59,099 nucleotides of DNA from Piscinibacter sp. (GTDB lineage Bacteria > Pseudomonadota > Gammaproteobacteria > Burkholderiales > Burkholderiaceae_C): assembly GCA_017983795.1 (NCBI GenBank), contig JAGOAS010000025.1, positions 1 to 59,099 of the forward strand. Direction: 5' to 3'. A program made the translations under genes and the position numbers. The notes beneath the pieces are model-generated. The model did no database searches and was not told where the DNA came from. It worked only from the letters and a program-made list of their open reading frames with translations. Below are positions 14,524 to 23,002 of the stretch, one piece after another. Every line of letters begins with the position of its first letter. The first letter of the stretch is position 1.

Positions 14524-17139
14524 ATGCAGTACCTCACCCGTCACGTCGCGGCGTTCTGCGCTGCGCTGCTGCTCCTGCTCGTCCTGCCTGGCCGCGTGCT
14601 CGCGCAGGCCTATGAGGCGCACCTCGCCGACGACCTCGCCACCACGCCCGATCTGTGCGCGCGTGTGCCCTGCGCCGAGGTATTCCCGGGCGCCGCCTCG
14701 TTCTCGCAACGCAAGGGCCAGCCGCCCTACGTCGAGGCCTATGCCGCGGCCGACGCCGCCGGCCAGAAGAAGCTGCTCGGCTGGGTGATGCTGTCCACCG
14801 ACATCACCGACACGCCAGCCTATTCCGGCAAGCCGGTGGTGACGCTGATCGGCATGGACCGCGACGGCCGCTTCGTCGGCGTGAAGGTGCTCAAGCATTC
14901 CGAGCCCATCCTGCTGCTGGGCATTCCGGAAGCGGCGCTGGTCAACTTCAACCAGCAGTACCTGGGCCGCAAGATCACCGACAGCATCGAGGTCGGCCCC
15001 TCGCGGCCGGCCGAGAACGTGATCGGCGTCGACGCGATCTCGGGCGCCACCGTCACGGTGGTGGCGCAGAACCAGGTGCTGATGACCTCCGGCCAGGCGG
15101 TGGCCCGCCAGGTCGGCCTGATCGCGCCGACGCAGCGCGCCCCGGCGCGCTACGTCGCCAGCGGCAAGCGCTACAGCTGGGCCGAGCTGGTGTCGCTGGG
15201 GGTGGTGCAGCCGCTGGTCGTCAAGCCCGAGCAGGTCGGCCTGCCGCCGGGCGGCGCGCCCTTCATCGAATTGTGGTTCGGTGATCTCAACCACCCGGAC
15301 GTCGGCCGCAGCCTGCTCGGCGCGGCCGGCTTCGAGAGCCTGCGCTCGCGCATCAAGGAGGGCGAACATGCGATCTTCGTCGTGCGCACGGCCGGCGCCG
15401 AATCGTTCAAGGGCTCGGGCTTCGTGCGCGGCGGCATCTACGACCGCCTGCAGGTGAAGCAGGGCGCGGATCTCATCACCTTCCGCGACCTCGACTATTT
15501 CAACCTCTACGGCCTGGAAGCGGCGGGTGCACCCTCGTTCACCGAGTCGGGCATCTTCATCGTGCGCTCGCCGGCCTTCTCGGCCGCCTACCCGTGGAAG
15601 CTCGCCTTCCTCGGCAACCGCGTCGACCGTGCCACCGGGCACCGCACCTTCGCGGTATTCGAGCGCAAGCTGTGGCTGCCCGCCGAGCTGCTGCAGGGCG
15701 GGCGCCCGCAGGTCGAGGAGCCGACCGCGCCCTGGGTGCGCATCTGGAAGTCCAAGGCGCTCGAGACGGCGTTGTTCGCGCTGCTGCTGCTCGGCGTCGG
15801 CGTCGTCTACGCCTTCCGCGAGCGGCTCACGCGCTTGTCGACGCACAAGAACAAGTGGCCGGTCAACGCCTTCAAGTACACGGCCTGGGGCCTGTCGATC
15901 GTCTTCGTCGGCTTCGGCCTGATGGCGCAGCCCTCGATCACGCAGGTGCTGACCTGGTTCCACGCGCTGCTGTTCCAGTGGACCTGGTCGCTGTTCCTCT
16001 CCGACCCGGCGATCTTCGTCTTCTGGATCTTCATCATCGCCACCGTCTTCCTGTTCGGGCGCGGGCTGTTCTGCGGCTGGCTGTGCCCGTTCGGCTCGCT
16101 CTCGGAGGCGCTCTACAAGGTCGCCGGCAAGCTGGGCCTCAAGCGCTGGCAGGGTTCGCTGCCGCGGCGCTGGCACGACCGCCTCAAGTGGCTCAAGTAC
16201 GCGATCTTCTTCGGCCTGCTGGCGGTGTCGATGTTCTCGATGGTGACCGCCGAGATGCTCGCCGAGGTGGAGCCCTTCAAGACCACCTTCCTGGTCGGCA
16301 TCACCAACCGCGCCTGGCCCTATGGCCTGTTCGTCGCGGTGCTGCTGGGTCTGTCGCTGTTCATCGAGCGGCCCTACTGCAAATACATCTGCCCGCTCGG
16401 CGCGGCGCTGGCGATGCCCAGCACCTTCCGCTGGTTCGGCCTCAAGCGCAAGCAGGACTGCAACAGCTGCGCCGCCTGCGCCAAGGGCTGCGGCTCGCTG
16501 GCCATCGACGCCGACGGCCGCATCGACCACCGCGAGTGCCTGCACTGCCTGGACTGCATGGTGCTCTACACCGACGTGGGCGGCTGCCCGCCGCTGGCGC
16601 GCGAGCGCAAGCGCCGCGAGCGCGACGGCCTGCTGATCACGCCGATCGGCAAGGATGGCTACTACATTCCCATCGACGCCGTGCCGGCGGTGAGCGCGCG
16701 TGCGGCCGGCGGGCCGGATCCGCGCCAGGCCAGCGCGCCGGTCGAGCTGCCGCACCTGTCGGGCGGCTGGAGCCTGCGCAAGCTGGTGCTGGAAGCGCGC
16801 GACCACCTGTTCCCCTGGAGCGGCGAAGGCTGGCATACGCGCCGCGCACTGCAGGTGGCCGGCATCTCGCTGGCATTCGCGGCCACGCTCGCCTGGGCCT
16901 GGGCGGCGATGGGCCGGATGTCCAGCGGCGCGATCGTCGCCTGGTGGTTCGGCTGGAGCGTCTACGAGGTGCTGATCCGCATGCATGGCCGCCGCTACGT
17001 GAAGGAAGGCCCGTGGTGGGGCCATCGCTACCGCGAGGCGGGCTGGATGGACATGCTCAGCTACGTCGGCTTCAAGAACCTGCTGATCGGCGCCGCGCTG
17101 TTCCTCGCGCTCAAGAGCGTCGGGCTGCTTCAGGGTTGA
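14524..17139 (+). CDS. nosR: NosR, membrane flavin/iron-sulfur protein for N2O respiration
   Basis: A polytopic membrane protein of 871 residues needed for electron delivery to NosZ and for nos expression in studied denitrifiers. A signal peptide (residues 1-28) leads to a periplasmic FMN-binding domain with the flavinylation motif SGAT at 173-176; T176 is the expected FMN-linked residue. Hydrophobic segments follow from about residue 417. Cytoplasmic-side motifs CGWLCPFG and CKYICPLG are followed by two ferredoxin-like clusters, CNSCAACAKGCGS and CLHCLDCM. The C-terminus has two or three further membrane segments. At 871 residues it is longer than the roughly 720-residue Pseudomonas protein, mostly in the C-terminal part. 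nosD starts four bases after its stop. Confidence 0.95.
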   Translation: MQYLTRHVAAFCAALLLLLVLPGRVLAQAYEAHLADDLATTPDLCARVPCAEVFPGAASFSQRKGQPPYVEAYAAADAAGQKKLLGWVMLSTDITDTPAYSGKPVVTLIGMDRDGRFVGVKVLKHSEPILLLGIPEAALVNFNQQYLGRKITDSIEVGPSRPAENVIGVDAISGATVTVVAQNQVLMTSGQAVARQVGLIAPTQRAPARYVASGKRYSWAELVSLGVVQPLVVKPEQVGLPPGGAPFIELWFGDLNHPDVGRSLLGAAGFESLRSRIKEGEHAIFVVRTAGAESFKGSGFVRGGIYDRLQVKQGADLITFRDLDYFNLYGLEAAGAPSFTESGIFIVRSPAFSAAYPWKLAFLGNRVDRATGHRTFAVFERKLWLPAELLQGGRPQVEEPTAPWVRIWKSKALETALFALLLLGVGVVYAFRERLTRLSTHKNKWPVNAFKYTAWGLSIVFVGFGLMAQPSITQVLTWFHALLFQWTWSLFLSDPAIFVFWIFIIATVFLFGRGLFCGWLCPFGSLSEALYKVAGKLGLKRWQGSLPRRWHDRLKWLKYAIFFGLLAVSMFSMVTAEMLAEVEPFKTTFLVGITNRAWPYGLFVAVLLGLSLFIERPYCKYICPLGAALAMPSTFRWFGLKRKQDCNSCAACAKGCGSLAIDADGRIDHRECLHCLDCMVLYTDVGGCPPLARERKRRERDGLLITPIGKDGYYIPIDAVPAVSARAAGGPDPRQASAPVELPHLSGGWSLRKLVLEARDHLFPWSGEGWHTRRALQVAGISLAFAATLAWAWAAMGRMSSGAIVAWWFGWSVYEVLIRMHGRRYVKEGPWWGHRYREAGWMDMLSYVGFKNLLIGAALFLALKSVGLLQG

Positions 17140-17143
17140 GGCG

Positions 17144-18421
17144 ATGAAGCGGGTCGCCGCACTGCTGCTGCCGCTGCTGCTGGCAAGCGTCGGCGCCGCC
17201 GGCGCGGCGACGCTGCGCGTCGCGCCGGGGCAGGATCTGCAGGCGGCGGTCGACCGCGCCGCGGCGGGCGACGTGATCGAGGTCGAGCGCGGGCACTACG
17301 ACGTCAACCTGCGCATCGCGCGGCCGCTGACGCTGCGCGGCATCGGCCGGCCCACGCTCGCCGGCGGCCAGCGCGGCAACACCATCGACGTGCTGGCCGC
17401 CGACGTGACCATCGAAGGCCTGATCGTGCGCGATTCCGGCACCAGCCTGGTCGACCAGCATGCCGGCGTCTACGTGCGCCCCGGCGCGCACCGCACCACG
17501 GTGCGCGACAACGAGCTGACCTACAACCTCTTCGGCCTATGGATCGAGAAGGCCGACGACGTGGTGGTGCAGCGCAACGTCATCACCGGGCTGCGCGACG
17601 TGCAATCCTCGCAGCGCGGCAACGGCGTGCAGCTCTACAACACCCAGCGTGCGCGCGTGCTCGACAACCGGATCTCCTTCGTGCGCGACGGGCTGTACGT
17701 CGACGTGTCGCACCATGCGGTGTTCCGCGGCAACCGCCTGCACCACTGCCGCTACGGCACGCACTACATGAACTCGTACCACAACCTGTGGGAAGGCAAC
17801 GAAAGCTTCCTCAATCGCGGCGGCCTGGCCCTGATGGAGGTGCGCGACAACATCGTGCGCAACAACCGCACCTGGGGAAATTCCGACCACGGCATCATGC
17901 TGCGCACCATGCAGGATTCGGTCGTCGAGAACAACATCGTCGCGGGCAACCAGCGCGGCTTCTTCATCTACGACGTGGAGTACGTGACGCTGCGCGGCAA
18001 CCTGGTGGTCGACAACGCGGTCGGCGTGCACCTGGCCGCCGGCTCGACACGCAACACCGTGCAGGGCAACGACTTCGTCGCCAACCGCGAGCAGGTGCGC
18101 TACGTCGGCGCGCGCGACGAGGCCTGGGGCGCGAGCCGCGGCGCGCGCGAAGGCGGCAACCACTGGAGCAACTACCGCGGCTGGGACCGTGACGGCGACG
18201 GCATCGGCGACGTGCCCTACGAGGCCAACGACCTGATCGATCGGCTGCAGGTGCGCTACCCGGCGATGGCGCTGCTGATGGGCAGCCCCTCGGTGCAGGC
18301 GCTGCGCCTGGTCGGCCAGCAGTTCCCGGTGCTGCGCGTGCCCAGCGTGGTCGACGCGCACCCGCGCATGACGCCTTCGAACCCGAACTGGAGCCCCTGG
18401 CGTGGACGCTACTTCCAGTGA
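17144..18421 (+). CDS. nosD: NosD, periplasmic copper-centre maturation protein
   Basis: A 425-residue secreted protein with a Sec signal MKRVAALLLPLLLASVGAAGA. The body is a right-handed beta-helix made of repeated short strands with Asn/Asp turns, such as NTIDVLAADVTIEGLIVRD and DNELTYNLFG, as in the carbohydrate-binding/NosD family. With NosF and NosY it forms the ABC-type complex that supplies sulfide and helps insert copper into the CuZ site of NosZ. The GAGG overlapping the nosR stop acts as ribosome site. The final 20 bases overlap the nosF start, implying coupled translation. Confidence 0.94.
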   Translation: MKRVAALLLPLLLASVGAAGAATLRVAPGQDLQAAVDRAAAGDVIEVERGHYDVNLRIARPLTLRGIGRPTLAGGQRGNTIDVLAADVTIEGLIVRDSGTSLVDQHAGVYVRPGAHRTTVRDNELTYNLFGLWIEKADDVVVQRNVITGLRDVQSSQRGNGVQLYNTQRARVLDNRISFVRDGLYVDVSHHAVFRGNRLHHCRYGTHYMNSYHNLWEGNESFLNRGGLALMEVRDNIVRNNRTWGNSDHGIMLRTMQDSVVENNIVAGNQRGFFIYDVEYVTLRGNLVVDNAVGVHLAAGSTRNTVQGNDFVANREQVRYVGARDEAWGASRGAREGGNHWSNYRGWDRDGDGIGDVPYEANDLIDRLQVRYPAMALLMGSPSVQALRLVGQQFPVLRVPSVVDAHPRMTPSNPNWSPWRGRYFQ

Positions 18422-19328
18422 CGCGCTGCGCCTCGAGGGCCTGGGCAAGCGCTACGGCGCGTTCGCTGCGCTCGAGGGCGTGAGCCTGGCCATCCCGCGC
18501 GGCCAGCTGTTCGGGCTGATCGGGCACAACGGCGCAGGCAAGAGCACGCTGTTCAAGCTGCTGCTCAACCTGATCGTGCCGACCAGCGGGCGCATCTGGC
18601 TCGCCGGCGTGGAAGTGCGCGGCACGGCCAGCCGCGACACGCGCCGCAGCGTCGGCTACCTGCCCGAGAACCTGGTGCTGTACGACAACCTCAGCGGCCT
18701 GGAGACGCTGCGCTTCTTCGCGCGCCTGAAGGGTGCCCCGCTGGCGCAATGCGGCGAGCTGCTGGAGCGCGTCGGCCTGGCCGCGGCCGGCGCCAAGCCG
18801 GTGCGCGAGTATTCCAAGGGCATGCGCCAGCGCCTCGGCTTCGCGCAGGCGCTGCTGGGCGAGCCCAAGCTGCTGCTGCTCGACGAGCCGACCACCGGCC
18901 TCGACCCGGCCGCCACGCGCGAGTTCTTCGCCCAGCTCGAAGCGCTGCGCGGCCAGGGCGTGACCATCGTGATCAGCTCGCACGTGCTGGCCGAGCTGCA
19001 GAACCGCGTCGACGCGCTGGCCATGCTGGCCGACGGCAAGCTGGCGGCGCAAGGCACGGTGCAGGAGTTGCGCGAACGCTCCGGGCGGCCGCTGCGCGTG
19101 GTGGTGACGGCGCAGCCGCAGCGGCTCGATGCACTGCGCGATGCGCTGGCCGGGCAGGAGGGCGCCGAACTGGAGCGCAACGCTGCCGGCGAGCTGACCA
19201 TCCGCGTGCCGCGCAGCGCCAAGCTGGCCCTGCTGCGCACGCTGGCGCAGCACGAGCTCGACGACCTGCACCTGCACGAGCCCTCGCTGGAGGACCTCTA
19301 TTTCGACCTGCGCGGAGGCGAGGCATGA
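18402..19328 (+). CDS. nosF: NosF, ABC transporter ATP-binding protein
   Basis: The 308-residue cytoplasmic ATPase of the NosDFY complex. Walker A is GHNGAGKST, the signature is YSKGMRQRLGFAQAL, Walker B is LLLLDEPTTGLDP, and the switch histidine is in VISSHVL. A C-terminal extension of about 90 residues after the nucleotide-binding domain is usual for this subfamily. The start is a GTG at 18402 inside nosD, giving V/MDATSSDALRLEGLGKRYG; no ATG gives a plausible length. It drives the conformational changes in NosY that couple to NosD. The stop overlaps the nosY start as ATGA. Confidence 0.94.
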   Translation: MDATSSDALRLEGLGKRYGAFAALEGVSLAIPRGQLFGLIGHNGAGKSTLFKLLLNLIVPTSGRIWLAGVEVRGTASRDTRRSVGYLPENLVLYDNLSGLETLRFFARLKGAPLAQCGELLERVGLAAAGAKPVREYSKGMRQRLGFAQALLGEPKLLLLDEPTTGLDPAATREFFAQLEALRGQGVTIVISSHVLAELQNRVDALAMLADGKLAAQGTVQELRERSGRPLRVVVTAQPQRLDALRDALAGQEGAELERNAAGELTIRVPRSAKLALLRTLAQHELDDLHLHEPSLEDLYFDLRGGEA

Positions 19329-20143
19329 GCCCCATCGTTGCCGTCGCGGCGAAGGAATTCCGCGACCGCCTGCGCAACCGCTGGGTGCTGGCCGTGGCGG
19401 TGGTATTCGCCGCCTTCTCCTTCGCCATCACCTACTTCGGCGGCGCCGGCGAAGGCCGCATCGGGCCGAGCTCGATCGAGCTGACCATCGCCAGCCTGGT
19501 GAGCCTGGTGATCTACCTGATCCCGCTGATCGCGCTGCTGCTCGGCTTCGACAGCATCGTCGGTGAGCGCGAGCGCGGCTCGCTCGACCTGCTGCTGGCG
19601 CTGCCGATCACGCGGCTCGAGCTGCTGCTCGGCAAATACCTCGGCCTTGCCGCCGCGCTGGCGCTGGCCACGCTCGCCGGCCTGGCCGGCGTGGCGGTGC
19701 TGCTGGCGCAGCGCTTCGGCGCGGCCGGGCTGTTCCACTACGGCGGCTTCATGGCCAGCTCGGTGCTGCTGGGCCTGGCCTTCCTCAGCCTGGCGATGCT
19801 GCTCTCGACGCTGGCGCGCGACCGCGCGCGCGCCTCGGGCATGGCGATCGCGCTGTGGTTCGCCTTCGTGCTGGTATTCGACCTGCTGCTGCTGGGCCTG
19901 CTGGTGGCCGGCAGCGGCCAGCTCGCCGGCATGGCGCAGGACCTGCCGGCCTACCTGCTGCTGCTCAACCCGGCGGACGTATTCCGCATCCTCAACGTCT
20001 TCTCGCTCGACGACGTGCGCCGCCTCTACGGCCTCGCCAGCCTGGTGCCGCCAGCGCTGGGCAACCCCTGGCTGATGGGCGGGGCGATGGCGGCGTGGAT
20101 CGTCGTGCCGCTGGCGCTGGCCGCCTGGAGATTTCGACCATGA
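19325..20143 (+). CDS. nosY: NosY, ABC transporter permease
   Basis: A 272-residue inner-membrane permease with six predicted membrane segments, beginning with WVLAVAVVFAAFSFAITYFG and ending with MAAWIVVPLALAAW. It has the ABC-2 type layout with a conserved GERERGSLDLLLALPITR cytoplasmic loop that contacts NosF. With NosF and NosD it delivers a sulfur species and mediates copper-site assembly for NosZ. The start is set by the ATGA overlap with nosF, and the nosL ATG overlaps its stop in the same way. Confidence 0.94.
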   Translation: MSPIVAVAAKEFRDRLRNRWVLAVAVVFAAFSFAITYFGGAGEGRIGPSSIELTIASLVSLVIYLIPLIALLLGFDSIVGERERGSLDLLLALPITRLELLLGKYLGLAAALALATLAGLAGVAVLLAQRFGAAGLFHYGGFMASSVLLGLAFLSLAMLLSTLARDRARASGMAIALWFAFVLVFDLLLLGLLVAGSGQLAGMAQDLPAYLLLLNPADVFRILNVFSLDDVRRLYGLASLVPPALGNPWLMGGAMAAWIVVPLALAAWRFRP

Positions 20144-20697
20144 ACGCTTCCTGCTCCTCCGCTCCTTCCGTCTCGCGCCGCCGCCTGCTGTGCGGCTGCG
20201 CCGGAGCGGCCGCGCTCGCCGCACTGTCGGCCTGCGGCCGCAGCGACGAACGCGCCGCCGCGCCGGTGCCGCTGGAAGTCGACGCCGACACCAGCTGCAC
20301 GCTCGACGGCATGCTGCTGGCCGACTATCCCGGCCCCAAGGGCCAGATGCAGTACGCCAGCGCGCCCAAGCTCGAGTGGTACTGCGACACCATCGAGCTG
20401 CTCGCCGTGCTGCAGCGCCCCGAGCAGGCGCGCGTGCCCAGCGCCGCCTGGGTGCAGGACATGGCCAAGGCCGACTGGGAGCGCCCCACCGGCCACTGGA
20501 TCGACGCCCGCAGCGCCTTCTACGTCTTCGGCAGCCGCAAGAAGGGCTCGATGGGCGCCACCGCGGCGAGCTTCGCCACTGCAGCCGATGCGCAGGCCTT
20601 CGTCGCCGCCAACGGCGGCAAGGTCGTGCCCTTCGCCGAGGTGACGCCGGCGATGGTCGACCTCAGCGGCGGCGCGCTGCACGACACGCGGATGTGA
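20140..20697 (+). CDS. nosL: NosL, outer-membrane copper chaperone lipoprotein
   Basis: A 185-residue lipoprotein precursor: SRRRLLCGCAGAAALAALSAC, where the last cysteine is the likely lipidation site. The NosL domain begins at CTLDGMLLADYPGPKGQMQY; in this branch the metal site is C-x2-D-G-M rather than C-x2-C-G-M. Conserved DARSAFYVFGSRKKGSMGATAASFAT follows. NosL is known to bind Cu(I) and pass it to the NosDFY complex and apo-NosZ. Its start overlaps the nosY stop (ATGA), and its own stop overlaps a GTG that starts the next, NosL-like gene. Confidence 0.92.
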   Translation: MNASCSSAPSVSRRRLLCGCAGAAALAALSACGRSDERAAAPVPLEVDADTSCTLDGMLLADYPGPKGQMQYASAPKLEWYCDTIELLAVLQRPEQARVPSAAWVQDMAKADWERPTGHWIDARSAFYVFGSRKKGSMGATAASFATAADAQAFVAANGGKVVPFAEVTPAMVDLSGGALHDTRM

Positions 20698-21284
20698 TCG
20701 TGCGCCGGCGTGTGCTCGTGGCCGCGAGCGCGGCGGGGCTCGGCCTCGGCGCGGGGCTGCTGCCCTTCGCGCGCGGCCGCAGCCCGGAGCCGCCCGAAGA
20801 CGTCTGCCGCAACGCACCGCCGCTGCCCCACGACCCGGCCTCGGGCCTCGCGCCACTGGCCGCGCGGCCGGTGCCGGTACAGGCGCGCTGCCCGGTGTGC
20901 GGCATGTACCCGGCGCGTTATCCCGGCTGGGCGGCGCTGGCGGTGTTCGACGACGGTGCCGCGCAGTTTCTCGATTCACCGCTGCACCTGCTGCTCTATC
21001 TGCAGCGTGTGCCGCGCTACAGCCCGGGCCGCGAGAGCGCCGGCGTGCGCGCGCTCTACCTGCGCGACCTGCGCACCCAGACCTGGGTGCGCGCCGAGCG
21101 GGCCTTCCTCGTGCACGGCTCGGCGCAAGCCGGGCCGATGCGCAGCCCGGATCTGCCGGCCTTCGCCTCGGAGGCCGATGCGCGGGCGCTGGCGAAGCGC
21201 GATGGCGCGGTGGTGCGGCGCTTCGATGCGCTGCGGGCCGAACTGCCGGCGGAGCTGCTGGCTTTGGCGCCGCATCGGCATTGA
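20694..21284 (+). CDS. Second NosL-family protein, CxxCGM type
   Basis: A 196-residue protein, distantly like NosL and directly downstream of it. The N-terminus RRRVLVAASAAGLGLGAGLLPFARG looks like a twin-arginine or Sec signal without a lipobox. The metal-binding candidate is CPVCGMYPARYPGW near residues 63-76, the full C-x2-C-G-M form, and the C-terminal segment VHGSAQAGPMRSPDLPAFASEADA parallels NosL. I infer a soluble or membrane-anchored periplasmic copper chaperone working with or before NosL, perhaps for CuA rather than CuZ. The start is probably the GTG at 20694, overlapping the nosL stop as GTGA; a GTG at 20700 is also possible. It closes the nos operon. Confidence 0.75.
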   Translation: MIVRRRVLVAASAAGLGLGAGLLPFARGRSPEPPEDVCRNAPPLPHDPASGLAPLAARPVPVQARCPVCGMYPARYPGWAALAVFDDGAAQFLDSPLHLLLYLQRVPRYSPGRESAGVRALYLRDLRTQTWVRAERAFLVHGSAQAGPMRSPDLPAFASEADARALAKRDGAVVRRFDALRAELPAELLALAPHRH

Positions 21285-21415
21285 GCGCGTCATACCGTTT
21301 CGCGTTCAATCGAATAGATCCCGTTCGGGCTGAGCTTGTCGAAGCCCACCGAGTGCCACGCGCGGCCCTTCGACAAGCTCAGGGCGAACGGAGTTCGATG
21401 ATCGATGGCGACGTA
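21285..21415. repeat. REP-like palindrome and 35-bp shared motif after the nos operon
   Basis: The region downstream of the nos operon holds an inverted repeat, 21321-21347 with 21365-21391 (23 of 27 bases pairing), around CTGAGCTTGTCGAAG and CTTCGACAAGCTCAG. This is the widespread proteobacterial REP type whose translations read RPELVEG and LRQAQPER. It may work as a bidirectional hairpin between the convergent nos operon and the YciO gene. The leading 35 bases (21285-21319) resemble 58968-59002 at 29 of 35 positions. Confidence 0.7.
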
Positions 21416-22054
21416 TCACTCGCTCTCGACCGCCAACCCCAGCACTTGCGGCTCGCCGCGCCCCTGGCGCACCAGCGTCGGCTCGGCCCCGGTGAGATCG
21501 ACCACCGTGGTCGGCTGCATCGGGCAGGCGCCGGCGTCGACCACCGCCTGCAGCAGCTTCTGGAAGCGCTCGCGGATCTCGTGCGGGTCGTTCATGGGCT
21601 CGTGCTCGCCCGGCGCGATCAGCGTGGTGGCGATCAGCGGCTGGCCCATCTGCTCGAGCAGCGCCTGCGTCACCGCGTGGTCGGGCACGCGCAGGCCGAT
21701 GGTGCGGCGCGAGGGGTGCGAGAGGCGGCGGGGCACTTCCTTGGTCGCCTCGAGGATGAAGGTGAAGGGCCCCGGCGTGCCCAGCTTGAGCAGCCGGTAC
21801 TGGCGGTTGTCGACGCGCGCGTAGCTGGCCAGCTCGCTGAGGTCGCGGCACAGCAGCGTGAGGTGGTGCTTGTCGTCGACGCCACGGATGCGCCGCAGCG
21901 CTTCGGCCGCGGCCTTGTCGTCGAGGTGGCAGACCAGCGCATAGCTCGAGTCGGTGGGGATGGCCACCACCCCGCCGCCGTGCAGGATCTGCGCGGCCTG
22001 CTTGAGCAGGCGCGGCTGCGGGTTGTCGGGGTGGACTTCGAAATACTGGGACAT
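21416..22054 (-). CDS. YciO/YrdC/Sua5-family protein
   Basis: A 212-residue protein of the Sua5/YciO/YrdC family. Members bind ATP and RNA; the YrdC/Sua5 branch makes threonylcarbamoyl-AMP for the t6A modification of tRNA, while the YciO branch has a poorly understood role. Visible marks are GGGVVAIPTDSSYALVC, in place of the PTDTVYGL of true TsaC, the KHHLTLLCRDLSELASYA segment (KxR-like region altered) and the closing SHPSRRTIGLRVPDH. The DSSYAL wording and length place it nearer YciO. It is leftward and upstream of nothing co-directional within 12 bases of the EamA gene, whose stop lies 13 bases before its start, so co-transcription with the EamA and rnm genes is likely. Confidence 0.85.
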   Translation of the reverse strand: MSQYFEVHPDNPQPRLLKQAAQILHGGGVVAIPTDSSYALVCHLDDKAAAEALRRIRGVDDKHHLTLLCRDLSELASYARVDNRQYRLLKLGTPGPFTFILEATKEVPRRLSHPSRRTIGLRVPDHAVTQALLEQMGQPLIATTLIAPGEHEPMNDPHEIRERFQKLLQAVVDAGACPMQPTTVVDLTGAEPTLVRQGRGEPQVLGLAVESE

Positions 22055-22066
22055 GGCGGGTCGACC

Positions 22067-23002
22067 TCAATCGATGATCGTATCCGCTCCGAGCGCGCTT
22101 ACCGGTGCGCGCGCAGCGGCCGCCTCGCGCACGTTCAGCCAGGCGCTGCCGGCGCCGCACACCGCCACCACCGCCATGCCCAGCCAGCCCCAGGCGTCGG
22201 GCGCGTGCGCGAACACCAGCCAGCCGACCAGCGCGGCAAAGCCGATCTGCGCGTACATCACCGGCATCAGCACCGCCGTGGGCGCGAGGCCGAAGGCCAG
22301 CACCAGCATCAGGTGCCCGGCCGTGCCCAGCACGCCGATGAAGAGCAGCAGGCCCCAGGCGGAGTGGGGCGCCGCGCGCAGGGCGGGCAGCAGCTCGACC
22401 TCGCTGGCCAGCAGCGCCAGCGCGACGATCAGCGAGCCGGTCAGCCCGGTGTAGAAGTGCGTGGTGAAGGGGCTCTCCAGCGAGGCCAGCTTGCGCGTCA
22501 GCACCTGGAAGCTCGCATAGGCCATCGAGCCGGCGATGGGCAGCAGCGCCGCCCAGCCGAACAGCCCGCTGCCGGGCCGGATGACGATCAGCGCGCCGGT
22601 GAGCCCGCCGCCCACCAGCAGCCAGCGCCGGCGCGATACGTGCTCGTGCAGCAGCGTGGCGGCGAGCAGCGTCACCATCACCGGCGTGAGCATGGTGATG
22701 GCGGTGAACTCGGCCACCGGCAGGTATTGCAGGCCGAAGAAGCCGAAGGTGGAACTCGCCAGCAGCAGCACGCCGCGCACCGCCTGGAAGCGCGGGTGCG
22801 CGCTGCGAAAGCCCGCACCGCCGCGGCGCGAGGAGCGCGCCAGCCACAGCGCCATCACCGCCGCCTGCACGCCGTAGCGCGCCCACAGCACGACGAGCAC
22901 CGGCACCAGCGCGCCGACGAACTTGACCGTGGTGTCCATGGTGGCGAAGCACGCCGACATGAACAGGATCAGCGCGATCCCGAGGCCGGGGCGCTGCGTC
23001 AT
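22067..23002 (-). CDS. DMT-superfamily transporter, EamA domains
   Basis: A 311-residue membrane protein with about ten hydrophobic helices in two EamA repeats, from GIALILFMSACFATMDTTVKF to WLGMAVVAVCGAGSAWLNV. It would be an inner-membrane exporter of an unknown small metabolite. The start ATG at 23002 overlaps the stop of the upstream rnm gene (ATGA), which supports MTQRPGLG as the N-terminus over a longer reading from 23038. Co-transcription with rnm and the YciO gene is likely but gives no hint of the substrate. Confidence 0.85.
   Translation of the reverse strand: MTQRPGLGIALILFMSACFATMDTTVKFVGALVPVLVVLWARYGVQAAVMALWLARSSRRGGAGFRSAHPRFQAVRGVLLLASSTFGFFGLQYLPVAEFTAITMLTPVMVTLLAATLLHEHVSRRRWLLVGGGLTGALIVIRPGSGLFGWAALLPIAGSMAYASFQVLTRKLASLESPFTTHFYTGLTGSLIVALALLASEVELLPALRAAPHSAWGLLLFIGVLGTAGHLMLVLAFGLAPTAVLMPVMYAQIGFAALVGWLVFAHAPDAWGWLGMAVVAVCGAGSAWLNVREAAAARAPVSALGADTIID

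Noticed and set aside
14113-17025. A 970-residue open frame opposite nosR
   Set aside because: Antisense shadow of nosR with low-complexity composition and no recognisable domain.
21306-21415. C-terminal or separate peptide reading RPELVEG and LRQAQPER
   Set aside because: This is the familiar translation of the REP palindrome, not a protein.
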